A DNA stretch of 11,021 nucleotides from Verrucomicrobiales bacterium (GTDB lineage Bacteria; Verrucomicrobiota; Verrucomicrobiia; Limisphaerales; F1-80-MAGS106). Each line of letters starts with the position of its first letter. The first letter of the stretch is position 1. The stretch spans positions 1 to 11,021 of the forward strand of contig CANLCA010000041.1 of the NCBI GenBank assembly GCA_947487925.1. Direction: 5' to 3'. Positions 6,376-11,021 of the stretch are shown here, one piece after another. The translations under genes were made by a program, and so were the position numbers. The notes under the pieces are model-generated. The model saw only the letters and a list, made by a program, of their open reading frames with translations. It did no database searches and had not been told where the DNA came from.

Positions 6376-8064
6376 TCCCTTGCCCCCCCCTCCCCCCTCC
6401 TCTTTCCACAAGGTTCTTTCGCACCAGTCTCCAAAGCGTTCCCCTGAAAGCCGCTCTCTCGAATAGCGTTCCAACACAGGACGGAGCTCCGAGATGATCT
6501 CGGGGTCCTTGACGTTGTCTCGGTATAGCCGGTTCAAGCGGGTGCTCCCTTCGTTGCCGCCCAGATAGATTTGGTAGCGCCCAGGCGCTTTTCCCACGAA
6601 CCCTATCTCCGCCATGTAAGGTCGTGCGCAGCCATTAGGGCAGCCTGTCATTCGCACGATAATTTCTTCGTCCTTCAGTCCAACTCCTCCCAGCAATTCC
6701 TCAATTCGACTCAGCAATCCGGGTAGGTAACGCTCCGATTCGGCGAGAGCGAGCCCGCATGTCGGCATCGCCGGGCACGCCATCGAAGCTCGCCCCAAAA
6801 CTGTGCCCTGGTTTTCCACCGGAACGCCGTGCTCAGACAGGATGGACGTGATGACAGTCCGATCCCCTGCCTCGATGTTTGCCAGGATCAAGTTCTGTGA
6901 CGGGGTCAAACGAATCTCAGGCTGATAGCGGTCCACCAGAATTCGGAGCGCCGATTTCAAGCGATAACCATTTTGATCCTTGATGCGTCCGGATTCAACA
7001 AACAGGCCCAGATAGAGCCGTCCATCGGCTTGGGTAGCCCATCCAAATTCGTCCCCTTGCCGCTTAAATCCAAACTGTCGTGCGGGCCCGAGCTTGAACC
7101 CAATCCGCGTTTCCAACTCTCCTCGGAACCAATCCACCCCTCGTTCCTCGAGCACGTATTTTAGTCGGGCATGCTTTCGGTCGGTGCGATCTCCGAAGTC
7201 GCGGTGCACCGTGAGCACTCCCCGGGAGACCTCGGTCAACTGTTCCCGTGTCACAAACCCAATGACGTCGGCGATCCGGGGATAGGTCGCCTCGTTGCCA
7301 TGGCTGCGCCCCAGGCCCCCGCCGACCGTCATGTTGTAGCCCGTCAGCAGTGCGTTCTCCACGATGGCGATGAAACCCAGATCGTTCGTAAAAAGATCGA
7401 CGTCGTTCGAGGGCGGGATTGCGAACGCGGTCTTGAATTTGCGTGGTAGATAGGTCTTGCCGTAAAGCGGATCCACAAATTCCTTGTTCGTGGGATCTTC
7501 AAGATCGAGCTGCACGCCTTCGACCCATATGGAGTGGTAGGCCCGGGTTTTCGGTAGCAGCGCGGCCGAGACACTGCGCGCATCATCCCTCACCTCCAGC
7601 GCAATCCCGTTCATCGCCGGCGCCGGCGGGGCCATGACGTTGCGATTCACGTCTCCGCACGCTGCCAGAGTGTCCATCAGCGCGTCGTTGATTCCTTTCA
7701 TCACCGGCCCCAGTCGATTCTTCACGATCCCGTGGAATTGAAAACTCTGCCGTGAGGTGATCCGCAATGTGTTGTTGCCGTTGCGGTTCGAAAGGTCGTC
7801 GAAAACGGCGTAGGCTTGCGGCGGGACCACGCCCCCCGGAATCCGGCCGCGAACCATGAAAATGTATTCCTTACCGACTTTTCGTTTGTCCCGATCATCC
7901 TGCTGGTAGATCCCATGAAACTTCAAAAACTGCGTGTCATCTTCGCAAAACCGATCGACTGCCGCATCCGCGAGCGTCGCGGCAATAGACCCCGCCAGCG
8001 TCGGTATCGCTTCCTTGATCGACTCGTTATGTGTCAGTTTTCGCGGCGACTCAGTTTTATTCAT
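6361..8064 (-). CDS. cysI: assimilatory sulfite reductase hemoprotein (siroheme/4Fe-4S)
   Basis: This 567-residue protein reduces sulfite to sulfide with six electrons. It has the duplicated ferredoxin-like/siroheme layout: TLRITSRQSFQFHG (about 99-112), RNVMAPP (141-147), LPRKFKTAFA (206-215, lysines for siroheme/sulfite binding), GLGRSH (250-255) and SQNLILANI. The cluster cysteines are C430, C436 (ACPAMPTC) and C475, C479 (TGCPNGC), with the same spacing as in E. coli CysI. GLFVESGRI resembles the NADPH-type hemoprotein, but no cysJ flavoprotein is in the window, so the electron donor is open. The tail after FGDWCERTLWKEE is low-complexity GGGGGKGKAES, encoded by a poly-C tract and heptamer repeat, and looks acquired. 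The frame extends to a GTG at 8124, but ATG 8064 (or 8073, three residues longer) is preferred because the family starts near here and the further extension would read through a probable operator. No Shine-Dalgarno is evident. It is first in the cys operon. Confidence 0.94.
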   Translation of the reverse strand: MNKTESPRKLTHNESIKEAIPTLAGSIAATLADAAVDRFCEDDTQFLKFHGIYQQDDRDKRKVGKEYIFMVRGRIPGGVVPPQAYAVFDDLSNRNGNNTLRITSRQSFQFHGIVKNRLGPVMKGINDALMDTLAACGDVNRNVMAPPAPAMNGIALEVRDDARSVSAALLPKTRAYHSIWVEGVQLDLEDPTNKEFVDPLYGKTYLPRKFKTAFAIPPSNDVDLFTNDLGFIAIVENALLTGYNMTVGGGLGRSHGNEATYPRIADVIGFVTREQLTEVSRGVLTVHRDFGDRTDRKHARLKYVLEERGVDWFRGELETRIGFKLGPARQFGFKRQGDEFGWATQADGRLYLGLFVESGRIKDQNGYRLKSALRILVDRYQPEIRLTPSQNLILANIEAGDRTVITSILSEHGVPVENQGTVLGRASMACPAMPTCGLALAESERYLPGLLSRIEELLGGVGLKDEEIIVRMTGCPNGCARPYMAEIGFVGKAPGRYQIYLGGNEGSTRLNRLYRDNVKDPEIISELRPVLERYSRERLSGERFGDWCERTLWKEEGGGGGKGKAES

Positions 8065-8090
8065 AAGTGACATACTTAGGATTGTTAACA

Positions 8091-8115
8091 TTGACAATGA
8101 ACTGTCATTTGTCAA
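8091..8115 (-). promoter_or_regulatory. candidate operator/-35 dyad upstream of cysI
   Basis: TTGACAA (8091-8097) and TTGTCAA (8109-8115) are perfect 7-bp inverted half-sites separated by 11 bases. A further inner TGA/TCA pair occurs around an ACTG centre. The dyad ends 18-27 bases upstream of the likely cysI starts. Read on the - strand, TTGACA (8110-8115) equals the sigma70 -35 consensus, although no good -10 is seen at 16-18 bases. A dimeric regulator binding here would control the cys operon. I cannot name the regulator. Confidence 0.45.
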
Positions 8116-8124
8116 TCCCAACAC

Positions 8125-8415
8125 GGTGTTCCCCGGGGTGCTTCGGGGGACCAGGTCAGGGATGTGAATTCGTCCTCCCTCCGAAAGTCGACTTACAGGA
8201 GGGTTTTATTCCATAAGGTTTAATAAAACGGCATTGGAACGTCGTGAAGATTGGCAACGGCTTGGATGAGAAAGAGATGACGAAGAAGGAGAATAGTTCC
8301 TTTAGGGATCTAGTGAGTGATTTGGAATGACTTTGTCGCTAGGCCGTTGCGAACATTCGCCCTGGGCAACCGCCCTTTTAAGATTGTAGATGATAGACCC
8401 TAAAAACGGAAGGTG
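8125..8415. other. dyad-rich intergenic DNA between the divergent cysI and nifS genes, no gene seen
   Basis: I find no open frame with a recognisable product here. There are many small dyads: CCCTCC/GGAGGG (8177-8182, 8198-8203) enclosing a 10-bp palindrome AAGTCGACTT (8185-8194); GTTTTATT/AATAAAAC (8203-8210, 8222-8229); GCAACGGC/GCCGTTGC (8254-8261, 8343-8350); GCGAA/TTCGC (8349-8360); and GGGC-AACC-GCCC followed by TTTT (8364-8379), a minimal terminator-like shape on the + strand. These may belong to a leader RNA or decayed mobile DNA. None matches a riboswitch I recognise. Confidence 0.5.
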
Positions 8416-8555
8416 AACCATTCATGTTCGCTAAGTGACACTCATGGTGAAGCAGTGACGCTGGCTGAGCACCTCATCCATACAGTGAACCGGCTTCCTG
8501 ATCGTTATTCTTCACATCTTGTTGTATGAGTGATGCTTAGCGAAGATTAGTGGTT
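8416..8555. repeat. 140-bp element with 30-bp imperfect terminal inverted repeats (MITE-like)
   Basis: Bases 8416-8445 pair with 8526-8555 in 24 of 30 positions, plus two G-U pairs. Uninterrupted blocks include TTCGCTAAG/CTTAGCGAA (8427-8435, 8536-8544) and CACTCAT/ATGAGTG (8439-8445, 8526-8532). A further GTGAAG/CTTCAC pair (8447-8452, 8510-8515) continues the stem inward. The interior has no transposase-like frame. No target-site duplication is obvious. It may be a miniature inverted-repeat element, two facing insertion-sequence ends, or a long structured RNA upstream of the cysteine desulfurase gene. Confidence 0.5.
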
Positions 8556-8689
8556 TCTCAGCTGCTTTTTCCAGGTTGACTCATTCAGCCGGTCTCCTTC
8601 CCCGTTGCTGCATCCAGAGACTTCCCCAAAGCCGCCGCGAATTCATTTCTTGCCCTTTAAAACTGGGTCCTTCAAGATCATTCGTCGAG

Positions 8690-9916
8690 ATGACCCACCG
8701 CAAGGTGTACTACTTCGACAACAACGCCACGACCCGGGTTGCCCCGGAAGTTGTGGAGTCGATGCTGCCCTTTTTGAAGGATCAATGGGGCAATCCGTCC
8801 AGCGCCTACCATTTCGGTCATCAGGTTGCTAAACACGTTGCCACCGCCCGCGAGCGTGTGGCGGCTCTTCTTCACGCGGACCCACGAGAGATCGTTTTCA
8901 CTGGCTGCGGCACCGAAAGCAACAACACCGCGATCCATAGCGCCCTGCTGACACAACCAGGCAAGCGCCACGTGGTCACCTCGGCGGTGGAGCATTCCGC
9001 CAACATGAACTACGGCCGGTTTCTTAAGGAGCAGGGTTACGACGTCACTTTTTCACCTGTCGATGCCGACGGTCTGATAGACATTCATCGCGTGGAAAAG
9101 TCGATTCGACCCGACACCGCCATTGTCTCGATCATGTGGGCCAACAACGAGACGGGGATTGTATTTCCAATCGAAGAGCTTGCCGCAATCTGCCGTAGCA
9201 AGGGCGTTTTGTTCCACACCGATGCGGTTCAGGCGCCGGGCAAAGTGCCGTTGGATGCCCGAGGGATGGGGGTGGATATGTTGTCGCTTTCCGCACACAA
9301 GCTCAATGCGCCCAAGGGAATCGGTTGTTTGTTTGTGAAAAAACAGACCCGGTTTCATCCCCATGTAATCGGGGGTCATCAGGAGCACGGTCGGCGCGGA
9401 GGAACCGAGAATGTTCCCTATATCGTGGGTTTTGGCGTCGCGGCCGAGATGGCCCTCAGTCGAATTCAACACGAGAACACTGGCGTGCGCGCCCTGCGCG
9501 ACCGCCTGGAGTCCCAGATTTTCAAATTGATCCCCCAGGTGATTCGGAACGGCGCCAAGGAACCGCGGTTGCCGAACACGTCGAACCTCTCGTTTCTCTC
9601 CGTCGAGGCGGAAGCGATCCTCACGCAGCTCGATCAGGTGGGCATTTGCGCTTCCAGCGGTTCCGCGTGCACGACGGGCTCTCTGGAACCTTCACACGTG
9701 CTCACCGCAATGGGTATCCCCGCGGCGCGAGCGCGCGGGAGCGTGCGCTTCAGCTTAGGCGCCGAAACCACGGCCGCTGAGGTCGCTTTTCTGCTCGAGC
9801 ATCTGCCTCCCATCATCGAGCGGTTGCGCGGCGCTTCTGTGCAAAGTGGAGTGGGTCCGGGAAAATCGCGTTCGAAGGAGCACAGCCGTCATTCCCCCCG
9901 CAGCGCTGCAGCTTAG
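8690..9916 (+). CDS. nifS: cysteine desulfurase, NifS type
   Basis: This 408-residue PLP enzyme converts cysteine to alanine and a cysteine persulfide for Fe-S cluster and other sulfur transfers. It opens with VYYFDNNATTRVAPEV. ESNNTAIHSAL (76-86) and HTDAVQ (177-182, D179 contacting the PLP ring nitrogen) are followed by the Schiff-base lysine K204 in SLSAHKLNAPKG. GGHQEHGRRGGTENV comes next. The catalytic cysteine is C327 in SSGSACTTGSLEPSHVL. The short TTGSLEPSHVL loop is closer to NifS than to IscS, but no other nif or isc gene is visible, so a housekeeping role is equally possible. ATG 8690 is chosen because it lies just ahead of the conserved N-terminus. The frame is open from 8576, but that extension has no family match. 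The last 28 or so residues (ASVQSGVGPG...SPRSAAA) form a basic, low-conservation tail running into a repeat-like segment. It is divergent from the cys operon. Confidence 0.93.
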   Translation: MTHRKVYYFDNNATTRVAPEVVESMLPFLKDQWGNPSSAYHFGHQVAKHVATARERVAALLHADPREIVFTGCGTESNNTAIHSALLTQPGKRHVVTSAVEHSANMNYGRFLKEQGYDVTFSPVDADGLIDIHRVEKSIRPDTAIVSIMWANNETGIVFPIEELAAICRSKGVLFHTDAVQAPGKVPLDARGMGVDMLSLSAHKLNAPKGIGCLFVKKQTRFHPHVIGGHQEHGRRGGTENVPYIVGFGVAAEMALSRIQHENTGVRALRDRLESQIFKLIPQVIRNGAKEPRLPNTSNLSFLSVEAEAILTQLDQVGICASSGSACTTGSLEPSHVLTAMGIPAARARGSVRFSLGAETTAAEVAFLLEHLPPIIERLRGASVQSGVGPGKSRSKEHSRHSPRSAAA

Positions 9917-9931
9917 AGGGGCAGCGCTGCC
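9900..9931. repeat. duplicated GCAGCGCTGC palindrome across the nifS stop codon
   Basis: The 10-bp palindrome GCAGCGCTGC occurs at 9900-9909 and again at 9921-9930. The second copy is extended to the 12-bp palindrome GGCAGCGCTGCC (9920-9931). The nifS stop codon (9914-9916) lies between them. Two copies 21 bases apart suggest a repeat unit or protein-binding site rather than coding constraint. Confidence 0.5.
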
Positions 9932-10132
9932 GGTAGAGGTTCGTCGGAAGGCCCAACGAGTCACAATTCCTGAACCCAGGCCGATGGCCGGGGTCAGTTT
10001 GGATTTTCCTCAAACACCTTGCGACCTTCAGGGGTGCAATCGGAGTCTCCGAAGTTTTCCGTTTAGGTTGCCCTGTTGGGGCACACAGATTTGTGACCCA
10101 GCCCGCTGGGCTGGGGTGAGGCATCGCTCGAA
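9917..10132. other. convergent intergenic region, possibly a dispersed repeat
   Basis: This 216-bp stretch contains the second GCAGCGCTGC palindrome, the TGCCC/GGGCA stem and the 8-bp GC hairpin at 10097-10115. Overlapping short frames on both strands have no recognisable product. The density of palindromes between two convergent genes resembles an extragenic repeat element, but a genome-wide copy count would be required to say so. Confidence 0.4.
10097..10115. terminator. strong GC hairpin between convergent nifS and methyltransferase genes
   Basis: CCCAGCCC (10097-10104) and GGGCTGGG (10108-10115) form a perfect 8-bp stem with a 3-base GCT loop. It lies about 180 bases past the nifS stop and 18 bases past the methyltransferase stop on the other strand, so it is best placed to end transcription of the latter. 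No U-tract follows on either side. It could instead be a REP-type palindrome. A weaker TGCCC/GGGCA stem lies nearby at about 10069-10083. Confidence 0.45.
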
Positions 10133-10855
10133 CTATCGCGAGATGCGTAGATACGCATTCGAACCCACGAGAAATTCAAAATCCGTTGGGATTTCCTCGA
10201 ATCGAAATTCACGCATCGCCGGATCGGATCGCAAGGCATCCAAATGCGGACATCGGTCCCCTTCGAAAGTGACCAGCGGGTAGATGCGCGCTTCGCCTCG
10301 GGTCACTCGCATCAACTCGATGAGCGCTGCCCTGTGAAACTCGAGATCGAAATGATCGTTGTACACAAAGAGTAGATAAGAGACCAACGAGAGTTCGAAC
10401 GTGCGGTCGGGGAAAGGAAGGGCCGGGAAGGCCCCGGGCACATAGCGGCCATCTGGGTGAGCTTGAAAATCCTCCAAAAACCTCCTGAACGCCCGTTCCC
10501 GGTACCCGCGCAGCGTCGTCGCGTTTTTGTAGAACTCCCACCGGTAGACCGCCAGTCCACCAATTGATGCGAGCACGTGGTCCAGGTCCCTTTCACACGC
10601 AGGCCGCAGAGTTTCCGGCGTCATTGTGTAGATGGGATCGCACGCGGTGACTCGTCCGCCGAGTAAATTGGCTTCAGCGCAAAACGAAGAAACCCCGGAG
10701 GCCACATCCAGCACGTCCCGACCCCGCCATTTTTCCCAGTCCAACGCAAAGAAACGGAGGTACTCCTCGAAAGTCCGGCCGAGAAGAACCACCCGGTCCA
10801 ACTCCAGACCCCGTTTGGGTTTGCCATTCACGTCCGGTGTTCTTCCAGCCCGCAT
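10133..10855 (-). CDS. class I SAM-dependent methyltransferase-like protein, substrate unknown
   Basis: This 240-residue protein has the SAM-binding Rossmann signature VLDVASGVSSFCAEA (48-62, motif I) and an acidic residue after strand 2 (RVTACDP, D73). A later block, FPDRTFELSLVSYLLFVYN, corresponds to motifs II/III of class I methyltransferases, with the usual PFPDRTF/D pattern. LIELMRVTRGEARIYPLV resembles the stretch after motif III. The substrate cannot be told from the sequence. A GTG at 10885 would add ten residues, but ATG 10855 is preferred; neither has a good Shine-Dalgarno. A 16-bp near-palindrome ATGCGTA-GA-TACGCAT (10143-10158) overlaps its last codons. The gene is convergent with nifS and divergent from the lipoprotein gene at the right edge, so it is probably transcribed alone. 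Confidence 0.8.
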   Translation of the reverse strand: MRAGRTPDVNGKPKRGLELDRVVLLGRTFEEYLRFFALDWEKWRGRDVLDVASGVSSFCAEANLLGGRVTACDPIYTMTPETLRPACERDLDHVLASIGGLAVYRWEFYKNATTLRGYRERAFRRFLEDFQAHPDGRYVPGAFPALPFPDRTFELSLVSYLLFVYNDHFDLEFHRAALIELMRVTRGEARIYPLVTFEGDRCPHLDALRSDPAMREFRFEEIPTDFEFLVGSNAYLRISR

Positions 10856-10944
10856 GAACACTGTCAACGTTGAACCCCAAAACACCGAGCACGAACCGCG
10901 AATTCAGTTTACAACGAAAAGACTGAGTGCAAGTCTTCGGACCG

Positions 10945-11021
10945 ATGTTCAGAGCTGCTATCAGAGTTGTCGGCTTGGCCGCGGTCGCCGTCGTTTTGGC
11001 CGCCTGCCGGACCCACACCAT
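10945..11021 (+). CDS. N-terminus of a lipoprotein, truncated by the window end
   Basis: A frame starting at ATG 10945 stays open to the edge and gives 25 residues: MFRAAIRVVG then LAAVAVVLAAC-RTHT. This is a textbook lipoprotein signal peptide: two early arginines, a hydrophobic Leu/Ala/Val core and the lipobox LAAC with the lipid-modified cysteine at position 21. The product would be exported by Sec, cleaved by signal peptidase II and anchored in a membrane. The mature function lies outside the window. The ribosome binding site is weak. The gene is divergent from the methyltransferase gene, with about 89 bp between the starts. Confidence 0.6.
   Translation, partial: MFRAAIRVVGLAAVAVVLAACRTHT

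Noticed and set aside
6174..6497. 107-codon + strand frame across the heptamer repeat
   Set aside because: It is made of repeat and poly-C translation and is antisense to cysI.
8065..8200. Possible SAM or other riboswitch in the cysI leader
   Set aside because: No riboswitch core motif could be found on the - strand, and the likely transcript leader is too short if TTGACA at 8110-8115 is the -35 element.
10143..10158. ATGCGTA-GA-TACGCAT palindrome
   Set aside because: It is within the last codons of the methyltransferase with a two-base centre and no T-tract, so I did not call it a terminator.
9846..10283. 145-codon + strand frame downstream of nifS
   Set aside because: It overlaps nifS, the palindromic segment and the antisense of the methyltransferase, and the product is not protein-like.
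10674..11021. 115-codon - strand frame at the right edge
   Set aside because: It overlaps the methyltransferase in another frame and lacks any domain; the lipoprotein start on the + strand is more convincing.

Overview
The window looks like a chromosomal segment of a Gram-negative bacterium, most likely from the Verrucomicrobia. This rests on the moderately high GC, the 'F-V-P-V-P-G-T' type of FGE/SUMF1 domain, frequent absence of Shine-Dalgarno motifs, and a lipobox signal peptide at the right edge. The lineage is an inference from protein style, not from a marker gene.

Left block (1-2220, + strand): the end of a gene with an FGE/SUMF1-type domain, then an NrdG-like radical SAM protein, then a protein with two zinc ribbons and an FHA domain. 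The last two genes overlap by ATGA. FHA domains read phosphothreonine, so this looks like part of a Ser/Thr phospho-signalling cassette that includes a radical SAM enzyme and whose remaining members lie upstream of the window. It is the least conventional part of the sequence. A hairpin-rich gap of 416 bp (2221-2636) with no convincing gene separates it from the next block.

Middle block (8064-2637, - strand): a complete assimilatory sulfate reduction operon in the order cysI (sulfite reductase hemoprotein), cysH (APS-reductase type with four Fe-S cysteines), cysD (ATP sulfurylase small subunit), cysNC (ATP sulfurylase GTPase fused to APS kinase). Together these take sulfate to APS, PAPS, sulfite and sulfide. 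The cysI stop codon lies inside a heptamer repeat and next to a poly-C tract, giving the protein a low-complexity tail. A TTGACAA-N11-TTGTCAA dyad sits just upstream of cysI and is a candidate operator.

A 625-bp intergenic region (8065-8689) holds many dyads, including a 140-bp element with 30-bp imperfect terminal inverted repeats. Divergent from the cys operon is a NifS-type cysteine desulfurase (8690-9916, +), which mobilises sulfur from the cysteine that the cys operon helps to make. Its 3' end runs into a repeat-like segment with duplicated GCAGCGCTGC palindromes and a strong GC hairpin. Convergent to it is a class I SAM-dependent methyltransferase-like protein of unknown substrate (10855-10133, -). 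At the right edge a lipoprotein gene begins on the + strand (10945-).
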